Positions 37,145 to 45,476 of a stretch of DNA of 64,000 nt are shown one piece after another. The notes below the pieces were generated by a model, which saw only the letters and a list, made by a program, of their open reading frames with translations, made no database searches and was not told the origin of the DNA. The stretch is from a virus, in the IMG/VR virus record IMGVR_UViG_3300031707_000003, positions 47,678 to 111,677 of that record; one strand, 5' to 3'. The position numbers and the translations under genes are program-made. Each line of letters starts with the position of its first letter. The stretch's first letter is position 1.

Positions 37145-37621
37145 ATGGGCGAATCGGCTGGACTTCACATCGTCATGGACGCGTACGTCGCGGACGGGGC
37201 TATTTTCACGAAACCGAAGCTGACGGAGCTTTTCGCCAAGCTCATCACCGCGCTCGAAATGAAGGCTCTCGACAAGTCTGTCTTCTACGAGGTTCCGGTG
37301 GATCCGGCCGTGCTCGAACGGGTCAAGAAAACCGGGAAGTTCGAGGATGAGGGCGGCATCACCGGCATCCAGGTGATCTCCACGTCGCACATGTCTCTCC
37401 ACGCGTGGCCGCTCCAGGAGTTCTTCTCACTGGACGTCTTCTCGTGCAAGACCTTCAACTCGGACCTCGCCCTTGGGATCATCAAGGAGACCCTGGGCGT
37501 GACCGAGGCGAGCGTCGAGATCGTCCACCGGAAGAAGCCCGAACGAAAGGCACCTGTCCGCCAGAAGCCCGCACGGATGGCGCACCGGCGACCCGAGAAG
37601 ACTTCTATCGGTCAGGCGTAG
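37145..37621 (+). CDS. speD: S-adenosylmethionine decarboxylase proenzyme (SpeD-like)
   Basis: A 158-residue protein of the bacterial pyruvoyl-dependent AdoMet decarboxylase family, which makes the aminopropyl donor for spermidine. The core TSHMSLHAWP...DVFSC has the three hallmark residues: Ser81 (self-cleavage and pyruvoyl formation), His86 and Cys101. Their spacing (5 and 15) is the same as the known Ser63/His68/Cys83 of the Thermotoga maritima enzyme. The residue before the cleaved Ser is Thr rather than the usual Glu. The C-terminal 35 residues are a basic Arg/Lys/Pro tail not normal for the family. No spermidine synthase is seen in the window. Confidence 0.8.
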   Translation: MGESAGLHIVMDAYVADGAIFTKPKLTELFAKLITALEMKALDKSVFYEVPVDPAVLERVKKTGKFEDEGGITGIQVISTSHMSLHAWPLQEFFSLDVFSCKTFNSDLALGIIKETLGVTEASVEIVHRKKPERKAPVRQKPARMAHRRPEKTSIGQA

Positions 37622-37623
37622 TG

Positions 37624-38784
37624 ATGGACCACTACGCCTTCCTGCTCGTCTCGATGACGCTGGAAGAAGCCAAGGAAACGCTTGGCTTTCTCCCCAGTGA
37701 TCAACCGTCCGATCAGCAGGTCAAGGATGCCTGGAAAAAGAAGGTCTTCGAGGCTCATCCTGACCGTGGAGGGGATCCTGACAAGGCGGTAGCCCTCAAC
37801 GTCGCCAAGGACGTCCTCGATGGGAAGCAGCGCCCGACCTACGACCGTTCGACGCCCTCCCCTCCAGGTGGCGGCTACACGCCCCAGGATGCCCCGAAAA
37901 CGCGTTGGGAGAAGCCCAAGTCCCACAAGGTCACCTTCGACGAAGCCAAGTCCAAGGCCGGGATACCGCACGCAGAGTGGCAGTTCGCTGCGGAGATGAA
38001 GGGGACAAGCTACTCGACGGACGAGTCTTCCCGTGGCGACCGCTCGTACGTCATCTACGGCAGGACGGAATCGAAGCACATCTTCGTTGCGATGCGTCAC
38101 CAGACGTACCAGACCTTCTACGTCGGCGGCGATGCGGACGAAGACACCTGGACCATGAAGGTTACCGACTACCCCGTCCGAGGGGAGGAGGGGAAGACAC
38201 CTGCCTGGCTCTACGGCAACGTCGTCAAGGCGTTCAAGTCGGTCGGTGCGGACGGGCGGTTCAACTCGAAAGTCTTCGATCTGTCGGACAAGCACTGGGT
38301 CTTCAGCGAGAAGTTTCCAGCGATGGGCTCGGCGGTCTCGATCAAGCACTGGCTCGTGGGATCAGGATCGGTGGCAGGGGACGACCCCTCGGTCGCGACC
38401 CGCAAGCACATCATCGAGCTGAACCACGAGACGGATCGGCCGTACGCGGACCAGGGGATCAAACCCGGCTTCTTCGAGGAGCCCCACGAGCGCTGGAACT
38501 TCTGGGACAACACCTACCACGGCGACTTCCACAAGCTCACGCTTCTCGTGAACACCCGGCCGTACGACTTCTCAGCCGAGGAGACGAAGCGTTTTCTTGG
38601 TCTCAAGCTCGGCGGCAAGCGTATCCTCAACGTGATCTACGGGGATTACCCTCGCGGGGGTAAGAAGATCGTCACCCGCCTGAAGGCCGCAAAACCCCTT
38701 CTGGAGTGGTTCGGGACGCACTTGCAAGGGCTGCCTCAGGATGCGAAGGACGCTCTTTTGACTGCGGCTGCCGCTGTGAAGTGA
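37624..38784 (+). CDS. J-domain protein
   Basis: A 386-residue protein starting two bases after the speD stop. Residues about 13-70 form a J-domain with the HPD motif at 45-47 (VFEAHPDRGGDPDKA), which in DnaJ proteins stimulates Hsp70 ATPase activity. A Pro/Gly-rich linker (PSPPGGGYTPQ) follows, then about 290 residues of unrecognised sequence including HKVTFDEAKSKAGIPHAEWQ and many aromatics. It may recruit host DnaK to a phage target through the C-terminal part; this is inferred from the domain. Confidence 0.65.
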   Translation: MDHYAFLLVSMTLEEAKETLGFLPSDQPSDQQVKDAWKKKVFEAHPDRGGDPDKAVALNVAKDVLDGKQRPTYDRSTPSPPGGGYTPQDAPKTRWEKPKSHKVTFDEAKSKAGIPHAEWQFAAEMKGTSYSTDESSRGDRSYVIYGRTESKHIFVAMRHQTYQTFYVGGDADEDTWTMKVTDYPVRGEEGKTPAWLYGNVVKAFKSVGADGRFNSKVFDLSDKHWVFSEKFPAMGSAVSIKHWLVGSGSVAGDDPSVATRKHIIELNHETDRPYADQGIKPGFFEEPHERWNFWDNTYHGDFHKLTLLVNTRPYDFSAEETKRFLGLKLGGKRILNVIYGDYPRGGKKIVTRLKAAKPLLEWFGTHLQGLPQDAKDALLTAAAAVK

Positions 38785-38785
38785 T

Positions 38786-38793
38786 CCGGTGTA
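38786..38793 (+). promoter_or_regulatory. CCGGTGTA element before helicase
   Basis: CCGGTGTA ending 12 bases before the ATG of the SNF2-like helicase. One of a repeated set upstream of non-structural genes; candidate phage promoter. Confidence 0.5.
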
Positions 38794-38805
38794 GTTGTGG
38801 GGGCT

Positions 38806-41800
38806 ATGACCCAGCCGAGCCCCTCAGCTACCGACAAGCATCTCGCCCTTGTTGACGAGATTCGACGGATCCGCGAGTCGAAGACCGTGGCGTTCAAGCG
38901 CCCGGCGACGCGGTTGAAGACCACCATCGCCGGCCTCAATGGTCAACCGCAACCGTTGACCCTCCGCTATTACCAGGTCGTCGGGACGTTCAACCTCCTC
39001 AAGCTCCGCCGGATGCTTCTTGGGGATGGGACCGGGCTAGGCAAGTGCGAGGTGGGGAGCACCCTTCTTCTGACGTCCCAGGGGCTTCGCCCGATCGAAA
39101 CCCTCGCCCCGGCCTCCCTTGACCGTGCGTCATCCCCTGATGAGGGGTTCTACGACATGGATCACCAGGTCGACGTCTGGACCGGCCGGAGGATGGCAAA
39201 AGTCTCCCGCTTCTACTGGAGCGGGAAGAAGCCCACCCTCAAGGTGACCACTCGCAACGGGTACCAGTTCGAAGGGACGCTCGTTCACCCGATGCGAGTT
39301 CGCGATGAGGGCGGGGAAGCCTGGAAGGAACTCCGGTGGGTCCGCGAAGGAGACTTCCTTTGTGTGGGCCGTTCAGAGGCTCCGTTCCCCCAAGAAGATC
39401 CGAGAATTACGTTTGACGCCGCAGCCCTCTCCACCAACGCGAAGACGTATACCTACCCGACGATCTTGACGCCCGAGCTGGCGACGCTCCTCGGGTACAT
39501 TGTGGCCGAGGGTCATAGCCGTAAGTATGGAGTAACCGTTACGCAGTTTCGCGATCTGAACCCGGAGCCCCACGAGGAGATTCGGGATCTCTTTCAGTCC
39601 GCCTTCGGGTGGGAGGGCAACTACCATGACCTCGAACGTGACACCGCCATCAAGGTACCGAGCATCGGCATCCGTGAATTTCTCAGGACTCTTGGCATTG
39701 GGGACGAGCTTTCCCGTACCAAGTCGGTTCCCGATGTTGTTTTACGGGGAACCAGAGAATCGGTGCGCGGATTTCTCTCGGCGCTGATCGAGTCGGAAGG
39801 GTCCGTGGCCGACGGTGGCGGTGTTGAGTTCTCTTCATCCTCCGAAACCCTCGCGCGGCAAACCCAGCTTCTTTTGCTTCGCTTTGGGGTTATTTCGACC
39901 CTCTCCGAAAAACACATCAAGGGAAATGACCACACATACTGGCGGCTGACCTTCTTTGGCGATGACGCCCGACTCTACCAGGAACGAGTCGGGTTTCGAT
40001 CAAGCCGTAAGGGAGATGACTTGAGGGCGAGTCTCGCAAAGACTTCGAACCCAAACAAGGATCTCGTACCTCACGCACAAGAGCCCGTTCGAGCCTTGAA
40101 AGCGCGGATCCTCGACGTCTCATCGCGGTCGGGCGCCAACGATCGCCGCAAGGGGTCCGGGATCAAACAGTTCGGCGAGACCTTTCAAAGTACCCTCAAA
40201 CACATCCTTTTGGGCCATCGAAACCCAAGCTACTCTTGGCTCGTCAAGCTCTTGGGGGTCTCCCACGAACTTGGGTTGTCGACGTCCCCCGAGTACGAGG
40301 CGGTTCTCGCGCTGGTGCGCGACCGGCACTTCTACGACCCCGTGGTGAAGATCGAACCCGGCGAAGCCGAGGTCATGGACATCGAGGTCGATGACCCCGA
40401 GCACTGCTACATCGCCAACGGACTTCTGAGCCACAACACGGTCCAGGTCATCGCCTTCCTCTGCTACCTCTGGGAGTCCGAGCACGACAGCAAGGCGATC
40501 GTGGTCTCACCGAAGAGCGCTCTCCGTCAGTGGAAGAGCGAGATTGAGCGGTTCTCTACGGGTATCAAGTCGTTCGTTGTCTCCGGTAGCGCCGAGGAAC
40601 GGAAAGCCATCTACGAGGCATTCCTGGAGCACCCCACGGGGCCGGATGCCGAAAAGGCTGTGCTCATCTTGAACTACCACATCCTCGTCCGGGATTGGAC
40701 AGCCGGCAGTGTGAAGCCTCGCCTCCCGGACGGACAACCGGACCCCAAGCAGCCTGCCTCGCCTGGCCTGCTCGATGGGATGTTGGCGAAGCTGAAGAAC
40801 CCGATCGTCATCTACGATGAGTGCACGGCCTTCAAGAACCCGAGCACGAAAACCTGGCAGGTATGCCGGTTCCTCGCGGACAGGGCGAATCGCGTCTATG
40901 GGCTCACGGCGACGTTGCTCAAGAACAAGCTCATGGAAGGCTTCTCGATCTACAAGGTCATCGTTCCGGAGGTCTTCAAGTCGAAGACCGCGTTCATGAA
41001 CGACTACTGCGTCACGAAGCTCCAATCGATCGCCGGGAGCAACCGGAAGATACCGATTGTCGTCGGGTACAAGAACCTCGCGGCCTTCCGCGCCAAGATC
41101 GATCTCTACTTCCTCGGGAGGCCCAAGCATGTCGTCTCGGATGAGCTGCCCAAGCTCATCACGAAGGAGGTCACGTGTGTGATGTCCAAGGCCGAGGACG
41201 CCAAGTACAAGCAGGCGCTCTCCGGTGTCCTCGAAATGGGGGACGGGGAGGTCAAGGATTACGAGGAACACAAGGCGTTCGTTGCGCTCACGTACTGTCA
41301 GCAGGTTGTTGACTCTCTGAGCCTTCTGAAGTTCAAAGACGGGGACGTCATCGAGGACTTCCTCTTCGACGAATCGGTCAAAGTCGATGGACTGGGCTCG
41401 AAGGAGCAGGCCCTCGTAGACCTCATCACGGAGGAGTTCGACGAGGAGAAAGTCATCGTCTACACGCGCTTTGCGAGCCTCGTTCCACGTCTTCGGGAGA
41501 TCCTGAAAAACGAGGGGATCAAGAGCGTCGAAATCAGCGGCAACGTGAAAGACACGGCCACGAACCCACGTCGGCAGCAGGCTCAGGAGGCGTTTCAGAA
41601 CCAGGAGAGCGACGTCCGGGTCATCATCATCACCGACGCCGGATCGGAGGCCATCAACCTCCAGGCAGCGTCAGCCATCATCTTCTACGACTCGCCGTGG
41701 TCCTGGGGGAACTACGTACAGCTCCTCGGCCGTCCGATCCGCATCGGGTCTCCGCACCAACACGTTGTGGCCGTGCACATCGTGGCGGAGCGGCCTCGGG

Positions 41801-41970
41801 ACGCCAAAAAAGACCGCAAGACCATCGACCACTACACGATCGAACTCCTTCAGCGGAAAAAGGACCTTGTGGATAAGGTGTTGGGAGAATCGGCCGTGGG
41901 CGCCCTCGACTTCGGGACGGGGAAGAGCTTCCAGGCGGAGCTGATCGAGAACCTTCGGACCGGGAAATGA
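38806..41970 (+). CDS. SNF2-like DNA helicase interrupted by an intein
   Basis: A 1054-residue precursor; removing the intein (residues 81-544) leaves a 590-residue SF2 helicase. Exteins join to GDGTGLGK|TVQVIAF, a Walker A motif. Other SNF2-type motifs are IVIYDECTAFKNPST (DExx box), VYGLTATLLKN (motif III), EKVIVYTRFASLV and QLLGRPIRIGS (motif VI). The ATG at 38806 is preferred over an in-frame GTG nine bases upstream. A CCGGTGTA element ends 12 bases before the ATG. It opens the replication module and probably remodels DNA or forks; substrate unknown. Confidence 0.8.
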   Translation: MTQPSPSATDKHLALVDEIRRIRESKTVAFKRPATRLKTTIAGLNGQPQPLTLRYYQVVGTFNLLKLRRMLLGDGTGLGKCEVGSTLLLTSQGLRPIETLAPASLDRASSPDEGFYDMDHQVDVWTGRRMAKVSRFYWSGKKPTLKVTTRNGYQFEGTLVHPMRVRDEGGEAWKELRWVREGDFLCVGRSEAPFPQEDPRITFDAAALSTNAKTYTYPTILTPELATLLGYIVAEGHSRKYGVTVTQFRDLNPEPHEEIRDLFQSAFGWEGNYHDLERDTAIKVPSIGIREFLRTLGIGDELSRTKSVPDVVLRGTRESVRGFLSALIESEGSVADGGGVEFSSSSETLARQTQLLLLRFGVISTLSEKHIKGNDHTYWRLTFFGDDARLYQERVGFRSSRKGDDLRASLAKTSNPNKDLVPHAQEPVRALKARILDVSSRSGANDRRKGSGIKQFGETFQSTLKHILLGHRNPSYSWLVKLLGVSHELGLSTSPEYEAVLALVRDRHFYDPVVKIEPGEAEVMDIEVDDPEHCYIANGLLSHNTVQVIAFLCYLWESEHDSKAIVVSPKSALRQWKSEIERFSTGIKSFVVSGSAEERKAIYEAFLEHPTGPDAEKAVLILNYHILVRDWTAGSVKPRLPDGQPDPKQPASPGLLDGMLAKLKNPIVIYDECTAFKNPSTKTWQVCRFLADRANRVYGLTATLLKNKLMEGFSIYKVIVPEVFKSKTAFMNDYCVTKLQSIAGSNRKIPIVVGYKNLAAFRAKIDLYFLGRPKHVVSDELPKLITKEVTCVMSKAEDAKYKQALSGVLEMGDGEVKDYEEHKAFVALTYCQQVVDSLSLLKFKDGDVIEDFLFDESVKVDGLGSKEQALVDLITEEFDEEKVIVYTRFASLVPRLREILKNEGIKSVEISGNVKDTATNPRRQQAQEAFQNQESDVRVIIITDAGSEAINLQAASAIIFYDSPWSWGNYVQLLGRPIRIGSPHQHVVAVHIVAERPRDAKKDRKTIDHYTIELLQRKKDLVDKVLGESAVGALDFGTGKSFQAELIENLRTGK
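39046..40437 (+). other. Intein with LAGLIDADG homing endonuclease
   Basis: A 464-residue intein coding segment inside the helicase gene. It begins at a Cys (CEVGSTLLLTSQGLRPIETL) directly after the Walker A Lys and ends CYIANGLLSHN before a Thr, so splice residues Cys1, His-Asn at the end and Thr+1 are all present. Two LAGLIDADG-type helices are visible (LLGYIVAEG and FLSALIESEG), indicating an embedded homing endonuclease that may still be active. Insertion exactly at the P-loop is a common conserved-site choice of inteins. Confidence 0.9.
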
Positions 41971-41991
41971 GGCGTCTCAGGGGTGACTCGG

Positions 41992-41999
41992 CCGGTGTA
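41992..41999 (+). promoter_or_regulatory. CCGGTGTA element before loader-like gene
   Basis: CCGGTGTA ending 13 bases before the ATG at 42013; the intervening bases (tctccgccccac) hold no ribosome binding site. Confidence 0.55.
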
Positions 42000-42012
42000 G
42001 TCTCCGCCCCAC

Positions 42013-42948
42013 ATGGGTGACGCGCCTACAAACATCTGCCCCAAGTGCGACGGTCGAGAGTGGATCATCTACGACGATCTCCACGAGGACCCCTGCACTT
42101 GCCTTCAAGCGCGGATGCTCCGGGAGCACCTGGAAAAGCTCGGTCCTGACATCGCGATGGCCCCTAGGCGGCACAGTCCGCTGTTCAACGGTGTCCCCGG
42201 AGAGGACGCGATCGACCGAACGACAGAGAACCTCTTCATCCACGGTCATTGGCAAAATCTCTGCGTCCACCTCAGATGGGCTCTGTCGGCCAAGCTCCTC
42301 AAGTTGTTGAAGGCCAAGCAAAAGCATAGGGTTCGCATCATCACGGACGAGAGCCTTGTCGATATCTGGTTAGGGAGGAGCGATTACGCCCGCCGCCCGA
42401 AAAGTGAACGTGAGGACGGCACCAGCGTCAACACGCTCTCCGAGTACGTCGGGAGCCACGACCTCCTTATCCTTCGCTTTGGGTTTTTAGGGTACCCCAA
42501 CAAAGCGCTCCCCGGCATCATCAAGCAGGCCCTTGGGATCCGTGAAGTGCAACTTAAACCGACGTGGTTGATCGATTCCCCCACGAATGAGTTCGAGACG
42601 ACGCTCGCGTACAGCTCGGATCTGGCTCGGTACATCCAAGAGCACTACGAGTCCGTGCGCTTCGACGAGGAGGTCCTGGAGCCGGACCCTGTCCGTGGGC
42701 CTACTGTGGTTTCGTCATCGGCAGAGGCAGATGACGATTCAGACGAAGTGGCCATGGGCGGTGTACCTGCTCCCCCTGTACCCAAAGCATCGCCACCGCC
42801 ACGTCGTCAACCCATGTCAACTGAGCAACCTCGCGTGACCCCCGCTGACGACTTGGACCAACCGGGTGGCTCGTCGAAAGGGCGCTCGCAGCCCGGAAGT
42901 TACCTTCGTAAAAAAGGCTCTGGCGGCTGGGGAGGGGAGGATATCTAA
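42013..42948 (+). CDS. Zinc-finger protein with degenerate DnaC/DnaI-like core
   Basis: A 311-residue protein. The N-terminus has a metal site CPKCDGREW ... CTC, like the zinc finger of DnaI/DnaC-type helicase loaders. Residues about 75-195 follow a RecA/AAA-like strand order, including VRIITDESLVDIWLG and a Walker B-like HDLLILRFGFLG, but no P-loop GKT is visible. The last 90 residues are low-complexity Pro/Ser/Asp-rich, ending WGGEDI. It is coupled (TAATG) to the DnaB-like helicase, which supports a loader-like or adaptor role; degenerate and uncertain. A CCGGTGTA element ends 13 bases before the ATG and no Shine-Dalgarno is visible. Confidence 0.5.
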   Translation: MGDAPTNICPKCDGREWIIYDDLHEDPCTCLQARMLREHLEKLGPDIAMAPRRHSPLFNGVPGEDAIDRTTENLFIHGHWQNLCVHLRWALSAKLLKLLKAKQKHRVRIITDESLVDIWLGRSDYARRPKSEREDGTSVNTLSEYVGSHDLLILRFGFLGYPNKALPGIIKQALGIREVQLKPTWLIDSPTNEFETTLAYSSDLARYIQEHYESVRFDEEVLEPDPVRGPTVVSSSAEADDDSDEVAMGGVPAPPVPKASPPPRRQPMSTEQPRVTPADDLDQPGGSSKGRSQPGSYLRKKGSGGWGGEDI

Positions 42949-44414
42949 TGAAGCGCCTCCTTCGGTCGGTCATTGACATCGACGGGCAGTTCACCCAAGA
43001 GAACCTCGTTCTCAACTTCCAGAAGCTCCTTGGGGCCCAAGTCGATTGGGGTCGCCCTGACGACACCAAGGTCTTCACGTACATCCACGGGTACTTCATC
43101 CAGCACCTCGAAGTCCCTTCGGCCACCACGCTCTTCGACCACTTCGAGCGCCTCAAGGACGTCGAGTGCATCGAGCGCATCAAGGACTACAAAGCAGTCC
43201 AGGGGTACATCCGGACGAACTTTACGCACCTCCTGCAAACCATCCTGGAGGAGCAGAACAAAATCAAGGCCGTCGCGCTCTTGAAGGAAGCGCACGAGAT
43301 CATCGCTCGTGGCTTGGAGATCGACGGCGAGAAGAAGTCCGGTGTTCGGGACGGCCTCATCCACTTCGCGCAGAAGGCGAACGACCTCATCGTCCCGGAC
43401 TTCAACGCCCGTATTCGAGGCGATATCCGTCTCGACGGGCAGGCGATGATCGATGAGTACCAGTTGGCCGAGACCAACAAGGACAAGGTCTGGGGGAAGT
43501 TCACGGGGATCAACGAGATCGACAAGAACTGTCGTGGCGCCAAGAAGGGCGAGCTATGGGTTCACGCAGCTTACCCAGGTGAGTTGAAGACCACATTCGC
43601 TGCAAACTGGTGCTACAACCTCGTCACCCGCTACAAAACGAACGTCTGTTACGTTTCGTTGGAGATGCCCTATGAGCAGGTGCGTCGCCAAGTCTACACG
43701 ATTCACACGTCGAACATGCTCTGGCATCTCCAGGGGATCAAGGCTCTCGACTACCGCAAGATCCGCGACGGCGAGCTGAGCCCGGAGGAGAAGAAGTTCT
43801 ACCAGGAGCGGGTCGTCGAAGACTTCTCGAACAGCCCTCACTACACGAAGTTCGAGGTCGTCACTCCCGACAAGGAGTGGAACATGAACGACATCCGGAT
43901 GGAGCTGGAGCTGCTTCACAAGCAGTTCGAGGTCGGCTTCGTTGTCATCGACCACGGCCAGTGGGTTGAGGCTCGCAAGGGCAAGAAGAACAGCAACTAC
44001 GTTGTCGAGCTGAACTCCGTCGTTCGTGACGCCAAGCGGCTCGCTCTGCACTTCAACCACCGAGAGGGGATCCCCGTCCTTCTCCTGTGGCAGATCAACC
44101 GCGAGGGTAAGGACGACGCCGACAAGAGCGATGGCATCTACAAGGCCAAAGCGCTCACGTACGCAAACGAGGTCGAGAAGACGGCAGACGTCATCACCAC
44201 GACGTACCTCAACGACGAACACCGCAAGAACGGCACGACCAAGTTCACGAACATCAAGAACCGGGACAACCCCCTCTTCGAGCCCTTTCTCGCACGCATC
44301 GACTTCGCTTGCCGCCGCATCCGCAACATTGGCGTCGACGAGAAGCAGAACAGCGTGATGATGAATGATGAGGTTGACGCGGTCATGGACAGCATGGATC
44401 TCTGCCTGGTCTAA
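42948..44414 (+). CDS. DnaB-like replicative helicase
   Basis: A 488-residue RecA-fold helicase. The N-terminal 170 residues are helical. The core begins GKFTGINEIDKNC and has a P-loop region GELWVHAAYPGELKT with Lys214-Thr215; the Gly that normally precedes the Lys is Leu213. Other motifs are CYVSLEMPYEQVRRQ (H1a-like), FVVIDHGQWVEA (Walker B-like) and VLLLWQINREG (H3-like). It is coupled to the loader-like gene upstream and the zinc-finger primase gene downstream, with a strong ggaggggagg Shine-Dalgarno. Probably unwinds DNA at the phage fork. Confidence 0.75.
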   Translation: MKRLLRSVIDIDGQFTQENLVLNFQKLLGAQVDWGRPDDTKVFTYIHGYFIQHLEVPSATTLFDHFERLKDVECIERIKDYKAVQGYIRTNFTHLLQTILEEQNKIKAVALLKEAHEIIARGLEIDGEKKSGVRDGLIHFAQKANDLIVPDFNARIRGDIRLDGQAMIDEYQLAETNKDKVWGKFTGINEIDKNCRGAKKGELWVHAAYPGELKTTFAANWCYNLVTRYKTNVCYVSLEMPYEQVRRQVYTIHTSNMLWHLQGIKALDYRKIRDGELSPEEKKFYQERVVEDFSNSPHYTKFEVVTPDKEWNMNDIRMELELLHKQFEVGFVVIDHGQWVEARKGKKNSNYVVELNSVVRDAKRLALHFNHREGIPVLLLWQINREGKDDADKSDGIYKAKALTYANEVEKTADVITTTYLNDEHRKNGTTKFTNIKNRDNPLFEPFLARIDFACRRIRNIGVDEKQNSVMMNDEVDAVMDSMDLCLV

Positions 44415-45046
44415 TGGCTCGCGACTTCACCAAGGAAGCCCGGCAAGAGCACAACAATCGGGACGCGTCCCACCGCTGGATCCAGGCGCGTATCGAGGTC
44501 ATCCGTAAGGGCGTCACGGCCCAGGACATCCTCCGTCGAAACGGGATCAAGCTACGCGGGAATGGTGACCGGGAGGAGCAGTTCGCTTGCCCCTTTCATG
44601 GACGGGATAACAAGCCGTCGGCCCGCGTGTACCCGGAAACTGTCCGGGGGCCGTCCCATGTCTGGTGCTTCGTCTGTCAGGAGCGTTGGGACGTCATCAG
44701 CCTTTGGAAGAAGTTCGGCAGTAGCGACGCCAAGTTCACCCAAACACTTGGCGAAATCGAGAGGGCATTCGGCATCCTTCCGCCGGAGCGCCCCCCGGCG
44801 GACACGGGTGAAATCGGTGACGAAGAAGATCCCGTGCTCCTCGAAGTCGACATGCTTTTTCATGTCTGCGAGAGTCGCCTCAAAGACGGTCGAAATTCCT
44901 TCGACATGAAGAGCTACCTCACACTCGGCATGATCCTCGATCGCCTCTACTTCCAGGTCGAAGAGGGTATCGTGAAACCCCCGAAGGCCATCGAGATTCT
45001 CAAGACGGTCCTCAACAAGATCGGCGAGAAAGTCCGTGCCGCGTAG
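44414..45046 (+). CDS. Primase-type CHC2 zinc-finger protein without TOPRIM domain
   Basis: A 210-residue protein with the DnaG-like CHC2 zinc site Cys59-x2-His62 ... Cys85-x2-Cys88 (FACPFHGRDNKPSARVYP, VWCFVCQERWDVISLW), which in primases recognises template DNA. After residue 115 only an acidic helical region follows; the catalytic TOPRIM domain is absent. It overlaps the DnaB-like gene by one base. Either a separate protein supplies primase activity or this is an accessory recognition subunit. Confidence 0.7.
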   Translation: MARDFTKEARQEHNNRDASHRWIQARIEVIRKGVTAQDILRRNGIKLRGNGDREEQFACPFHGRDNKPSARVYPETVRGPSHVWCFVCQERWDVISLWKKFGSSDAKFTQTLGEIERAFGILPPERPPADTGEIGDEEDPVLLEVDMLFHVCESRLKDGRNSFDMKSYLTLGMILDRLYFQVEEGIVKPPKAIEILKTVLNKIGEKVRAA

Positions 45047-45476
45047 GGTCAAGGTCCAGACGAAGGAGATGGGCCTCGTCGACCTCTACCTCATCTACGA
45101 GACCGGTGGCCTGTGGGAAACCGAGTGGCAACCCCTTCAAGGGGCGAAAGGGTTCGCGGACCAGTTCGCCACCCTCGACAAAGAGCAGATGGAGCAAGCC
45201 TATTTTGGCTGGACAAGGCCCCTCGTCGCGGCCCTAGGGCCGTCCGGTGAGGGGATGCTGCTCACGGTCCCGACCGCGACGCGGCAGTGCCAGGCGCGGT
45301 CCTCGTGCCCTTTTTACCGACCTCTGGATTGTAGCTCAACAAGCAAGAAAATGCCTTGGTGTTACGTGCCCGAAGGGTTTACGGACACCGAACGAAGTCT
45401 TGCTGCTGAGTGCATCCGATTGTGGCGCGAAGGGGTGTACATCATCGTCGTGAGGGAGCCCACAGATGCCCGTTGA
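45036..45476 (+). CDS. Cys-containing hypothetical protein in replication module
   Basis: A 146-residue protein with a GTG start overlapping the upstream gene by 11 bases; an internal ATG at 45069 is a weaker choice. Residues about 84-110 contain four Cys (QCQARSSCPFYRPLDC ... WCYVPEG), a spacing that could hold a metal or Fe-S cluster. The end (RLWREGVYIIVVRE) is strand-like. Its 3' end overlaps the DNA polymerase gene by 11 bases. Function unknown; location suggests a replication accessory role. Confidence 0.5.
   Translation: MPRRVKVQTKEMGLVDLYLIYETGGLWETEWQPLQGAKGFADQFATLDKEQMEQAYFGWTRPLVAALGPSGEGMLLTVPTATRQCQARSSCPFYRPLDCSSTSKKMPWCYVPEGFTDTERSLAAECIRLWREGVYIIVVREPTDAR

Noticed and set aside
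38797-38805. GTG start nine bases upstream of the helicase ATG
   Set aside because: The ATG at 38806 keeps the usual 12-base spacing to the CCGGTGTA element; the GTG would leave only three bases.
42758-42765. GCGGTGTA inside the loader-like gene
   Set aside because: It lies mid-gene without a following start, so it is treated as background for the CGGTGTA element.
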